DNA of 43,869 bases, from the NCBI GenBank assembly GCA_015069465.1, contig SVIO01000011.1, positions 1 to 43,869 on the forward strand, read 5' to 3'. Positions 7,037 through 14,813 of this stretch are shown here, piece after piece. The number at the start of each line of letters is the position of its first letter. The stretch's first letter is position 1. Below the pieces are notes generated by a model. It was given only the letters and a program-made list of their open reading frames with translations, made no database searches and was not told where the DNA came from. This DNA comes from Clostridiales bacterium (GTDB taxonomy: Bacteria > Bacillota > Clostridia > Christensenellales > Borkfalkiaceae). A program made the position numbers and the translations under genes.

Positions 7037-8574
7037 TAGATGGAAAATTATTAGTTGAAAAATTATTAAAGTATTCAAAGACATTTTTGCACCTTAATAG
7101 TAGAGATGAAATATATATGAGAAATCTTTTGCTCAGAGAGTTCAAACTTTTAGAGCCACTTGATGAAAGTGTAGATTTATCATACATAGAAAAATTTGAT
7201 GTTCCAGATGAACTTGTAAATGAAGTTGAAGAATATGCAATCGAAAACGGCTTAACAACCGATTTAGAAAGAAATTTATATTCAACGTATATTTTCGGTA
7301 TATTATCTCCACTCCCATCAAAAGTAAATCAAACTTTTATGGAAATTAAAAAAGAACAAGGCATTGAAAAGGCTTGCGAATATTTTTATAACCTTTCAAT
7401 TAAGAATAACTATATTCAAAAGACTGCAATTTCAAGAAATATGCTTTGGGTATATCAAGACGGCAACAGATATTTAGAAATTACAATTAACCTTAGTAAG
7501 CCTGAAAAAGATAATAAAGAAATTGCAAAACTTTTATCTGTTAAACCAACACAAAAATCAAAATATCCAGCATGCTTCTTGTGTAAGGAAAACGAAGGTT
7601 TCCAAGGCACTCTTTCTCACCCAGCAAGAGAAAATATTAGAACAATTTCTCTAAAATTAGGTGGAAAGGATTGGTTTGTTCAATATTCGCCATACGCTTA
7701 TTATAACGAACATATGATAGCAATTTCAGATGACCACCAACCAATGCATATCGCTGATGACACGGTTGAAAAAATCATGGACTTTGTGGACTTTTTCCCT
7801 AACTATATGATAGGCTCAAACGCAGCGCTTCCAATAATCGGTGGTTCAATTCTTAATCATGAACACTTCCAAGGTGGCGAACATCTTATGCCAATGCACA
7901 AAGCCCCAATCAAAAAGGCTATGAACTGCGAAAAATATCCAAATGTTAATGTAGGCATTGTTGACTGGTATAACAGCGTTATAAGACTTTCATCAAAGAA
8001 TAGAAAGGAAATTTCAGACTTTGCAAAGGCAATTATTAACGCTTGGGAAAAATACACCGATGAAAGCGTTGGTGTTATCGCTTATACTGACGGCGTAAGG
8101 CACAATTCACTCGCTCCTGTTTGCAGAAAGCAAGGTGACGAGTATATCATCGATATGATACTTAGAAACAATCGTACGAGTGAAGAATATCCAGACGGCA
8201 TATTCCATGCACATCCAGAATATCATAACATCAAAAAAGAAGGTATCGGTCTTATTGAAGCGATGGGCTTATTTATTCTTCCAGGAAGACTAAAGAAACA
8301 ACTTTCTATGATAGCAGATATTTTATGCAAAAAAGAAAAATACGATTATAGTGCTCTTTGCGATAAAGAAAACTATTTATTCGCACACAAAGACATGATA
8401 AAAGAACTTGTTGAAGAAGGCTATCACGACACATTTGAAAGTGCTGAAAAAAGAGTTACTGATTATGTAAACAACGTTTGCAAGAACATACTCTTTAACA
8501 CAGCAGTATTCAAAAATGATGGTAAAGGACAAGAAGCGTTTATCAAATTCTTAAATTCTTGCGACATAAAATAA
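7033..8574 (+). CDS. galT: Galactose-1-phosphate uridylyltransferase, type 2 (Firmicutes form)
   Basis: 513 aa, the normal size for the low-G+C Gram-positive GalT family. It exchanges UMP between UDP-glucose and galactose-1-phosphate in the Leloir pathway in the cytoplasm. The active-site histidine motif is visible as 'NHEHFQGGEH' (H-x-H-x-Q), preceded by 'AALPIIGGSILN'. 'FPNYMIGSNA' and 'DGIFHAHPEYHNIKKEGIGLIEAMGLFILPGRL' are further family signatures. Start: ATG at 7033, with AAAGGAG at 7019-7025 inside the end of the methyltransferase gene. It is followed by galE after 32 bases, so the three genes probably form one transcript. Confidence 0.92.
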   Translation: MIDGKLLVEKLLKYSKTFLHLNSRDEIYMRNLLLREFKLLEPLDESVDLSYIEKFDVPDELVNEVEEYAIENGLTTDLERNLYSTYIFGILSPLPSKVNQTFMEIKKEQGIEKACEYFYNLSIKNNYIQKTAISRNMLWVYQDGNRYLEITINLSKPEKDNKEIAKLLSVKPTQKSKYPACFLCKENEGFQGTLSHPARENIRTISLKLGGKDWFVQYSPYAYYNEHMIAISDDHQPMHIADDTVEKIMDFVDFFPNYMIGSNAALPIIGGSILNHEHFQGGEHLMPMHKAPIKKAMNCEKYPNVNVGIVDWYNSVIRLSSKNRKEISDFAKAIINAWEKYTDESVGVIAYTDGVRHNSLAPVCRKQGDEYIIDMILRNNRTSEEYPDGIFHAHPEYHNIKKEGIGLIEAMGLFILPGRLKKQLSMIADILCKKEKYDYSALCDKENYLFAHKDMIKELVEEGYHDTFESAEKRVTDYVNNVCKNILFNTAVFKNDGKGQEAFIKFLNSCDIK

Positions 8575-8606
8575 AACTCAAAATATTAAAAAAGGTGGTA
8601 AAATAA

Positions 8607-9620
8607 ATGAACGTATTAGTTACAGGTGGTGCTGGTTATATCGGCTCTCACACAACAGTAGAACTCTTAAATGCAGGACACACAGTTGTTTGTATTGATA
8701 ACTTTATGAACAGCAAATACGAATCAATTGTAAGAGTGGAAAAAATTACAGGCAAAAAGGTAAAGTTCTATGAAGGGGATATCCGTGATAGAAAAATCTT
8801 AGACAAAATCTTTACAGAAAATAAAATCGATTCAGTTATAAACTTTGCAGGCTTAAAAGCAGTTGGCGAATCGGTTGCAAAACCACTCGAATATTATGAA
8901 AACAATATCGAAGGACTTTTAATTTTAGCATTTGCAATGCGTGACCACGGCGTTAAAAACTTGGTTTTCTCATCATCGGCAACAGTTTATGGCAAGCCAG
9001 AAAGCGTTCCTATTAGAGAAGATTTTCCACTTTCAACGTCTAACCCTTATGGAAGCACAAAACTCTTTATCGAATATATGTTAAAGGATTTATACGCATC
9101 AGACAAATCATTTAACATCGCAATACTTAGATACTTTAACCCTGTAGGTGCACACGAATCAGGACTTATCGGTGAAGACCCTAAAGGTATTCCAAACAAC
9201 CTTTGCCCATACATCACTCAAGTTGCTGTTGGTAAGCGTGAATATCTCGGCGTATTCGGTAATGACTATAATACACACGATGGCACAGGCGTTAGAGACT
9301 TTATCCACGTTGTTGACCTTGCAAGGGGACACGTTCTTGCAGTTAATAAACTTGCAGAAAACCCAGGCTTAATTATTGTAAACTTAGGCACAGGCACAGG
9401 CTATAGCGTTCTTGATATGGTTAAAGCGTTTGAAAAGGTTTGTGGAAAGCCTATTCCATATAAAATTATGCCACGTCGCCCAGGCGATATAGACGAGTGT
9501 TATGCAGACCCAACAAAAGCATACGAAGTTTTAGGCTTTAAGGCTGAAAAGACTCTTGATGATATGTGTCGTGATGCTATGAATTGGCAAACAAAAAATC
9601 CAAACGGATACGATGCTTAA
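8607..9620 (+). CDS. galE: UDP-glucose 4-epimerase
   Basis: 337 aa, full length. It interconverts UDP-galactose and UDP-glucose using tightly bound NAD+. Visible features are the N-terminal Rossmann loop 'VTGGAGYIGSH', the NAD-contacting 'NFAGLKAVGES', the 'SSSATVYG' serine region and the catalytic tyrosine-lysine pair in 'NPYGSTKLFIEYML'. The substrate segment 'RYFNPVGAHESGLIGEDP' and the C-terminal 'RRPGDIDECYADP' follow. The ATG at 8607 follows AAAGGTGG at 8591-8598. Directly downstream of galT; a strong terminator closes the operon. Confidence 0.95.
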   Translation: MNVLVTGGAGYIGSHTTVELLNAGHTVVCIDNFMNSKYESIVRVEKITGKKVKFYEGDIRDRKILDKIFTENKIDSVINFAGLKAVGESVAKPLEYYENNIEGLLILAFAMRDHGVKNLVFSSSATVYGKPESVPIREDFPLSTSNPYGSTKLFIEYMLKDLYASDKSFNIAILRYFNPVGAHESGLIGEDPKGIPNNLCPYITQVAVGKREYLGVFGNDYNTHDGTGVRDFIHVVDLARGHVLAVNKLAENPGLIIVNLGTGTGYSVLDMVKAFEKVCGKPIPYKIMPRRPGDIDECYADPTKAYEVLGFKAEKTLDDMCRDAMNWQTKNPNGYDA

Positions 9621-9642
9621 TTTTTAACAACAAAAAAACAAC

Positions 9643-9678
9643 AAAAATGGCAAAAAATCAAAATTTTGCCATTTTTTA
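9643..9678 (+). terminator. Terminator after galE
   Basis: AAAAATGGCAAAA (9643-9655) and TTTTGCCATTTTT (9664-9676) form a 13-bp stem with an 8-base loop; the 3' arm ends in a T-tract. Confidence 0.85.
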
Positions 9679-9690
9679 TTTTAAAAATTA

Positions 9691-9719
9691 TTGCAAAATC
9701 TTAAAAAATGGGTTAAAAT
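9691..9719 (+). promoter_or_regulatory. nadE promoter
   Basis: TTGCAA (9691-9696), 17 bp, TAAAAT (9714-9719), leaving a leader of about 80 nt before the nadE start at 9806. Confidence 0.65.
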
Positions 9720-9805
9720 AGAAATATGAAAAAGTGAAATTTTGCAAAAATTAACAAAATATGCAAAATTTGAAACTTAAAAATAAACAATTCAAGGTGT
9801 AGTTT

Positions 9806-11692
9806 ATGAAATACGGATTTATAAAAACGGCATTATGTTCGCCACAAATAAAGGTTGCTGATGTAGAGTTTAACTTAGATTCAACTATTAAGGCGATAGG
9901 TGATGCTTATAATAAGGGGGCTGAACTTATAGTGTTCCCTGAGTTAAATCTATCGGCAAGTACCTTATTTAACCTTTTTGAGAGTGAAGTTTTGCTTGAT
10001 GGTGTGATAGGCTCTATCGATAAACTTTTAGAATATTCTAAGGGGATAAGTGCACTAATCGTTGTTGGCGCACCAATAAAACATCAAAATAGAATTTATA
10101 ACACGGCAGTGGCAATTTCTAACGGAAGCATTTTAGGTATAGTTCCACAAAAATTTATAGGAGAAGGTTATAATTTTGCTAAATGCCCAGACAAAAATTC
10201 TCAAATAACCTTGCTCGGTCAAACTATTCCATTTGGAAATAAAATTATATTCAAAAACAAAGAAAACGCAAAGTTTACAGTAAGCGCTGAACTTGGCTCA
10301 GATTTACTAAGTCCACTTAGTCCGTCAACTAGCCATGCACTTGCTGGCGCAAACATAATAGTGAATTTAAGTGCTTTTTGTGAAAGCGTTGGCTCAGAAG
10401 AACTAAGACTTTCTTCGGTTAAAGCGCAAGCAGAAAAACTTGCATGCGCTTATGTAATGTGCAATGCTTCTTATGGAGAATCTACAACAGACTGCGTATA
10501 TGGTGGTCAAAAAATTATTGCTGAAAAGTCTAATGTGCTTGAAAGTTCAAAAATCTTTGATAAGGATATGATAATAAGCGATATAGACCTTGACTTTATT
10601 TCAAATGAAAGGGCTAAAGCATTTAGAAATATCAGCCACGATGAAGATTATGTAGTAGTAGAATTTTGTGCTGAAAGCACTTCACAAAAACTCGATAGAA
10701 AGTTTAAGACCTTGCCATTTGTTCCAAGCGATGACAAATCGCTTGATAATAGAGCAGAACTTATACTTAATATGCAAGCACAAGGCTTAAAGAAAAGGTT
10801 AGAGCATACACGCTCATCCACGGCTGTAATTGGGCTTTCTGGTGGCTTAGACTCAACGCTCGCAATTTTGGTTATGGAAAGGGCAATGCGTATCTCAAAT
10901 CGTTCATTAAAAGATATTATTGCTATAACTATGCCATGTTTTGGAACGACTTCTAGAACATATCAAAACACAATAAAACTCGCTCAAGCGCTTGGTGTAA
11001 CCTTAAAAAAGGTGGATATAACCAAATCTGTTCAAAGACACCTTAAAGACATAAAGCACGCAGAAGATAACTACGACACGACATTTGAAAATGCACAAGC
11101 AAGAGAACGCACACAAGTTTTAATGGATATTGCAAATATGAACAACGGCTTAGTTGTTGGCACGGGCGATTTGTCAGAACTTGCACTCGGATGGGCAACT
11201 TATAATGGCGACCATATGTCAATGTATGCAGTAAACTGCTCAGTTCCAAAAACTCTCGTTCGCCATATCGTAAATACCTATGCTAAATCAAGTAAGGGCA
11301 AACTAAAAGCCGTGCTACTCGACATATTAGACACCCCTGTAAGTCCAGAACTACTTCCAGCAGATGGAAATGACATTGCACAAAAAACAGAAGATATTGT
11401 TGGACCTTACATTTTACACGACTTCTTCTTATATAATATGTTAAGAAGGGGATATTCGCCTAAAAAACTCTTATATGTGGCAACAGAGACATTTAAGGGT
11501 CAGTTTGATAAAGAGACTATCCTAAAATGGCTAAAAACATTTATAAGAAGATTCTTTATGCAACAATTTAAGCGTTCTTGCCTTCCAGACGGGGTAAAGG
11601 TTGGAAGCGTTTCACTTTCACCTAGGGGCGAGTTTAAAATGCCATCAGATGCAGTTAGCACCCTTTGGCTAAATGAATTAGACCAAATTTAA
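9806..11692 (+). CDS. nadE: NAD+ synthetase with degenerate glutaminase domain
   Basis: 628 aa, the size of the two-domain glutamine-dependent enzymes. The C-terminal synthetase domain looks intact: P-loop 'GLSGGLDST' (Ser345-Ser350 region), 'GTGDLSELALGWATYNGDH' and 'ETFKGQFDKETILKWLKTF'. It should adenylate nicotinate adenine dinucleotide and amidate it. The N-terminal nitrilase-like glutaminase domain keeps Glu46 ('VFPELNLSAS'). However, where homologues carry the nucleophile in 'VEICEDLW' this protein reads 'AELGSDLL' (Gly164), and where they carry Lys in 'VPKT(F/Y)' it reads 'VPQKF' (Gln115). The alignment is by eye, but the flanking 'SHALAGANIIVNLSA' anchors it well. It is therefore predicted to use free ammonia or a partner amidotransferase. 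AAGGTG precedes the ATG at 9806. Confidence 0.85.
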   Translation: MKYGFIKTALCSPQIKVADVEFNLDSTIKAIGDAYNKGAELIVFPELNLSASTLFNLFESEVLLDGVIGSIDKLLEYSKGISALIVVGAPIKHQNRIYNTAVAISNGSILGIVPQKFIGEGYNFAKCPDKNSQITLLGQTIPFGNKIIFKNKENAKFTVSAELGSDLLSPLSPSTSHALAGANIIVNLSAFCESVGSEELRLSSVKAQAEKLACAYVMCNASYGESTTDCVYGGQKIIAEKSNVLESSKIFDKDMIISDIDLDFISNERAKAFRNISHDEDYVVVEFCAESTSQKLDRKFKTLPFVPSDDKSLDNRAELILNMQAQGLKKRLEHTRSSTAVIGLSGGLDSTLAILVMERAMRISNRSLKDIIAITMPCFGTTSRTYQNTIKLAQALGVTLKKVDITKSVQRHLKDIKHAEDNYDTTFENAQARERTQVLMDIANMNNGLVVGTGDLSELALGWATYNGDHMSMYAVNCSVPKTLVRHIVNTYAKSSKGKLKAVLLDILDTPVSPELLPADGNDIAQKTEDIVGPYILHDFFLYNMLRRGYSPKKLLYVATETFKGQFDKETILKWLKTFIRRFFMQQFKRSCLPDGVKVGSVSLSPRGEFKMPSDAVSTLWLNELDQI

Positions 11693-11773
11693 TACATTAT
11701 ATATAAGAATAATATATAAAAACAAGTCATAAATAAAAAATCTAAAAATTTTTAAAAAAGTTTCAAAAACCTC

Positions 11774-11818
11774 TTGACAAACTCTTTAATGTGCTATATA
11801 ATAATAGTAATCATTACT
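11774..11818 (+). promoter_or_regulatory. perR promoter with Per-box-like operator
   Basis: A consensus promoter, TTGACA (11774-11779), 17 bp, TATAAT (11797-11802), is followed at the start of transcription by AGTAATcATTACT (11806-11818), a perfect 6-1-6 inverted repeat. Its core TAATnATTA matches the inner part of the PerR box TTATAATnATTATAA, so autorepression by the downstream Fur-family protein is likely. Confidence 0.75.
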
Positions 11819-11834
11819 GATAAGGAGTTAATTG

Positions 11835-12197
11835 ATGCGCAATTCAAAGCAAAGAGAACTGATAAAGGAGTTAATAAAGGGCAGGTGTGACCACCCTACA
11901 GCCGAGATGATATATCTATCGGCAAGAGAGAAAAATCCAACAATCAGTTTAGGAACGGTATATCGCAATCTTAAACTACTTGTAGAAGAAGGGGTGATAA
12001 TCACCCTAGAAACTGAAGACAAGAGATTGCACTATGATGGGGACTTATCAAGGCACAGCCACTTTGTGTGTGATAAGTGTGGAAAAATCATAGACCTATT
12101 TAAGCCGGCACCTATACCACAAGAACTAAATGAACTTGGGGTAAATGTGAGTGGGGAAAAGTGCATTTATTATGGCTCTTGTCTTGACTGTAAATAA
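11835..12197 (+). CDS. perR: Fur-family peroxide regulator, PerR-like
   Basis: 120 aa from the ATG at 11835 (TAAGGAGT at 11821-11828); the TTG one codon earlier is less well placed. A winged-helix N-terminal domain ('HPTAEMIYLSAREKNPTISLGTVYRNLKLLVEEG') is followed by the Fur dimerisation domain. This carries the regulatory-metal ligands in 'DLSRHSHFVCDKCGKIIDL' and the structural zinc cysteines CxxC (in 'CDKCG') and 'GSCLDCK'. The protein is slightly shorter than B. subtilis PerR (145 aa). Assignment to PerR rather than Fur or Zur rests on the adjacent reverse rubrerythrin and the Per-box-like operator; sequence alone does not exclude Fur. Confidence 0.8.
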   Translation: MRNSKQRELIKELIKGRCDHPTAEMIYLSAREKNPTISLGTVYRNLKLLVEEGVIITLETEDKRLHYDGDLSRHSHFVCDKCGKIIDLFKPAPIPQELNELGVNVSGEKCIYYGSCLDCK

Positions 12198-12274
12198 TAA
12201 GGCTTTAAGGTAAGCCTGAAAAAATAAAAAGAAAAAAATTTTAAGCGAAAAATCGCAATATAAGGAGAAAAATT

Positions 12275-12817
12275 ATGAAAAAATTTGTATGTACAATCTG
12301 TGGTTATGTTCATGAAGGCGACACTGCACCAGCAAAATGCCCAACATGTGGCGCACCAGACACAAAGTTCAACGAGCAAAAAGAAGGCATGACATGGGCT
12401 GCTGAACACGTAGTTGGCGTTGCACAAGGCGTTGACCCTGAAATTATCGAAGGCTTAAGAATGAACTTCCAAGGCGAATGCACAGAAGTAGGTATGTATC
12501 TTGCAATGGCAAGAGTTGCTCATAGAGAAGGCTATCCAGAAATCGGTCTTTATTGGGAAAAAGCAGCATACGAAGAAGCAGAACACGCTGCTAAGTTTGC
12601 TGAACTACTCGGCGAAGTTGTAACGGATTCAACAAAGAAAAACTTAGAAATGAGAGTTGAGGCTGAAAACGGCGCAACATTAGGTAAGTTTGAACTTGCA
12701 AAGAGAGCAAAAGAACTTAACCTTGATGCTATTCACGACACAGTTCACGAAATGGCAAGAGATGAAGCACGTCACGGCAAAGCATTTGAAGGTTTACTCA
12801 AGAGATACTTTAAATAA
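12275..12817 (+). CDS. rbr: Reverse rubrerythrin (peroxide reductase)
   Basis: 180 aa. An N-terminal rubredoxin-type domain with two CxxC knuckles ('[20 protein letters not shown]', residues 5-24) precedes a ferritin-like diiron four-helix bundle. The diiron ligands appear in '[16 protein letters not shown]', '[14 protein letters not shown]', '[14 protein letters not shown]' and '[12 protein letters not shown]'. In classical rubrerythrin the rubredoxin domain is C-terminal; this reversed order is the clostridial revRbr type, which reduces H2O2 (and O2) with electrons from an NADH-dependent chain. The ATG at 12275 follows TAAGGAG (12261-12267). It is preceded by perR (77-base gap) and followed by a BFD-like Fe-S protein, forming a peroxide-defence cluster probably under PerR control. 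Confidence 0.92.
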   Translation: MKKFVCTICGYVHEGDTAPAKCPTCGAPDTKFNEQKEGMTWAAEHVVGVAQGVDPEIIEGLRMNFQGECTEVGMYLAMARVAHREGYPEIGLYWEKAAYEEAEHAAKFAELLGEVVTDSTKKNLEMRVEAENGATLGKFELAKRAKELNLDAIHDTVHEMARDEARHGKAFEGLLKRYFK

Positions 12818-12835
12818 TTTTTAAGGGCAATAACT

Positions 12836-13048
12836 ATGGAATACAAAGAAAATAGAATTATTTGCAACTGCAAACAAGTAAGTTTATTTGATATTGAAGA
12901 TGCTGTAAAAAATTATCAAAGATTTGAAGATGTTGAAAGAGAGTTTGAAGAAGTCCAAAAAATGACAGGCTGTTCAACAGGTTGTGGTGGTTGCCACGAT
13001 AAAATTATAGCAATTATATCAGATATGCTTCACGGAAATATTAACTAA
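12836..13048 (+). CDS. BFD-like [2Fe-2S] protein
   Basis: A 70-aa protein with the four-cysteine pattern of bacterioferritin-associated ferredoxin domains, 'CNCKQVS' near residue 10 and 'CSTGCGGC' near residue 47, separated by two predicted helices. It starts 18 bases after rubrerythrin. BFD-type domains bind a [2Fe-2S] cluster and pass electrons to iron-storage or assembly partners; here it could be an electron donor to, or iron partner of, the rubrerythrin. That pairing is inference from position. The ribosome site is weak (AAGGGC at about 12823). Confidence 0.8.
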   Translation: MEYKENRIICNCKQVSLFDIEDAVKNYQRFEDVEREFEEVQKMTGCSTGCGGCHDKIIAIISDMLHGNIN

Positions 13049-13069
13049 AATATCTAATATATTGATAAA

Positions 13070-13098
13070 AAATAGTCCTTTTATAAAGGGCTATTTTT
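13070..13098 (+). terminator. Terminator of the peroxide-defence cluster
   Basis: AAATAGTCCTT (13070-13080) pairs with AAGGGCTATTT (13086-13096), followed by more T residues. Confidence 0.85.
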
Positions 13099-13239
13099 TG
13101 TTTTAAGTTAAATTTATTTTGAGAATACATAATTAGATTTTTTAGTTCATATTAGTTATTAGTGGGGTTAATAGCAATTGACAATATGGTATCAATTTAA
13201 ACAATAACTCTAAAAATTCGACAAAAGGAAAACCTTATA

Positions 13240-14007
13240 ATGTATTTTACCGTTTTAGATAAAAAAACGATATTCAAGTATTTGAGTTTAATAGTCGTAG
13301 GCATAGTGTGCTCGATAATTATAAGTGGCACAGGTGCATATCAGGCCTTTTATGGTTATGCAGTAAGACAGTTACCTATTTATAGGGTGGAAACCCAAGA
13401 AAAAAAGATAGCCATATCCTTTGATTGTGCTTGGGGCACTGACTATACTGATAAACTTCTTGAAATAATGCAAGAGCACGATGTAAAATGCACTTTTTTC
13501 ACGGTGGAATTTTGGACTAAAAAATATCCAGAATACATAAAAAAGATAAGTGACTATGGGCACGAAATAGGCACGCACTCATCAACGCACCCGTATATGA
13601 GCAAACTATCGAAAGAAAACATTATAAAAGAACTCTCATCATCGGCAGGGGCAATTGAAGAGATAACGGGCAAAAAGGTTGAACTTTTTAGACCACCTTA
13701 TGGCGATTATAATGATAGGCTTATTCAAACGGCAAAAGAACTTAATCTTTATGTAATTCAGTGGGATGTAGATAGTCTCGATTGGAAAGATTTATCAGCA
13801 AACAGCATAACTGAAAGGGTAATAAGCCGAGTCAAGAATGGCTCGATTGTGCTTTTTCATAATCAAGGCTCTCACACAGCCGAGGCATTGCCAACAATAA
13901 TAACCAAACTAAAGGAAAAAGGTTATGAGTTTGTTAGCATTGGCAATCTTATTTACAGAGATAATTACAAGATGGGTGCAGACGGCTCTCAAATACAATA
14001 TTCATAG
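13240..14007 (+). CDS. Polysaccharide deacetylase, PdaB-like (NodB domain)
   Basis: 255 aa with one N-terminal membrane segment (about 13-38) and an extracytoplasmic NodB-type deacetylase domain. Catalytic motifs: 'ISFDCAWG' (metal-binding Asp, PdaB style with a single Asp), 'HEIGTHSSTHPYM' (metal-binding HSxxHP), 'RPPYGDY' and 'VLFHNQ'. Close relatives include B. subtilis PdaB, needed for spore stability, and YlxY; the actual substrate (peptidoglycan or another N-acetylated glycan) is not shown. AAAAGGAAAA at about 13224-13233 supports the ATG at 13240. The next gene begins 26 bases downstream, so the two may be cotranscribed. Confidence 0.85.
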   Translation: MYFTVLDKKTIFKYLSLIVVGIVCSIIISGTGAYQAFYGYAVRQLPIYRVETQEKKIAISFDCAWGTDYTDKLLEIMQEHDVKCTFFTVEFWTKKYPEYIKKISDYGHEIGTHSSTHPYMSKLSKENIIKELSSSAGAIEEITGKKVELFRPPYGDYNDRLIQTAKELNLYVIQWDVDSLDWKDLSANSITERVISRVKNGSIVLFHNQGSHTAEALPTIITKLKEKGYEFVSIGNLIYRDNYKMGADGSQIQYS

Positions 14008-14033
14008 GAAATTCTTTGGAGGAAATAATATAT

Positions 14034-14732
14034 ATGAACTTTTTAGCAGAAAAAAACAACAAGGTATTTATCAGTGGTGAAATTGTAACAGAAGCAGAAT
14101 TTTCACACGAAGTGTATGGCGAAGGCTTTTACGAAATGAACGTTTTAGTTAAAAGGCTTTCAGGACAGGGCGATATTTTGCCTGTAACCATATCAGAGCG
14201 TCTTATAAGTGACAAAGACTTAAAAGTTGGAGTAATTATAAACGCAATAGGTCAGTTTAGAAGTTACAATAAACTAGTCGATGGAAAAAGTAAACTTATG
14301 CTCACGGTTTTTGTAAGAGAACTTTTGGATGAAACGCCCATAAAAAATCCAAACAGCATAGTGCTTTCAGGGTATATATGCAAGCCACCTATCTATAGAA
14401 CGACGCCATTTAATAGGGAAATAGCAGACATTTTAATAGCCGTTAATCGTTCTTATAACAAATCCGATTATATCCCATGCATAGCGTGGGGAAGAAATGC
14501 AAGGTTTGCCAAAAATCTTGCTGTAGGGGAAAGAATAGCAATAAGTGGCAGAATTCAAAGCCGAGAATATCAAAAGAAAGTGACCGATGACGATATTAAG
14601 ATTATGACGGCATATGAAGTTTCAATCAGCAAACTTGCGGCGTATGAAAATGCAGAAAATTTTGATTTAGATGAAGAATTTAATCTGCTCGGTCTTGTTT
14701 ACAGTCAGGAAGAAAATGCTTATATAGAATAA
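14034..14732 (+). CDS. Two-OB-fold single-stranded DNA-binding-like protein
   Basis: 232 aa from the ATG at 14034, with GGAGG at 14018-14022; an in-frame TTG at 14016 would overlap that ribosome site. The second half (about 108-210) is a recognisable SSB OB fold: 'LSGYICKPPIYRTTPFNRE', 'IADILIAVNRSYNKSDYIPC', 'IAWGRNARFAKNL', 'GERIAISGRIQSREYQ'. The first half (about 10-100) has a weaker, similar beta pattern ('KVFISGEIVTEAEFSHE...YEMNVLVKRL...VGVIINAIGQF'), suggesting a tandem or degenerate OB fold. The C-terminus is acidic but lacks the DDDIPF tip used by canonical SSB to recruit partners. It may be an accessory SSB; placement after a deacetylase is not informative. Confidence 0.7.
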   Translation: MNFLAEKNNKVFISGEIVTEAEFSHEVYGEGFYEMNVLVKRLSGQGDILPVTISERLISDKDLKVGVIINAIGQFRSYNKLVDGKSKLMLTVFVRELLDETPIKNPNSIVLSGYICKPPIYRTTPFNREIADILIAVNRSYNKSDYIPCIAWGRNARFAKNLAVGERIAISGRIQSREYQKKVTDDDIKIMTAYEVSISKLAAYENAENFDLDEEFNLLGLVYSQEENAYIE

Positions 14733-14760
14733 TCAAAAATACTTAAAACTAAAAAATAAA

Positions 14761-14791
14761 AATCCTCTGACTTATCAGAGGATTTTATTTA
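14761..14791. terminator. Bidirectional terminator between convergent genes
   Basis: AATCCTCTGA (14761-14770), loop CTTA, TCAGAGGATT (14775-14784), flanked by an A-tract on the left and a T-tract on the right. It can end both the SSB-like gene and the minus-strand gene stopping at 14814. Confidence 0.85.
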
Positions 14792-14813
14792 TTTAATTAA
14801 AACTTAATATAGA

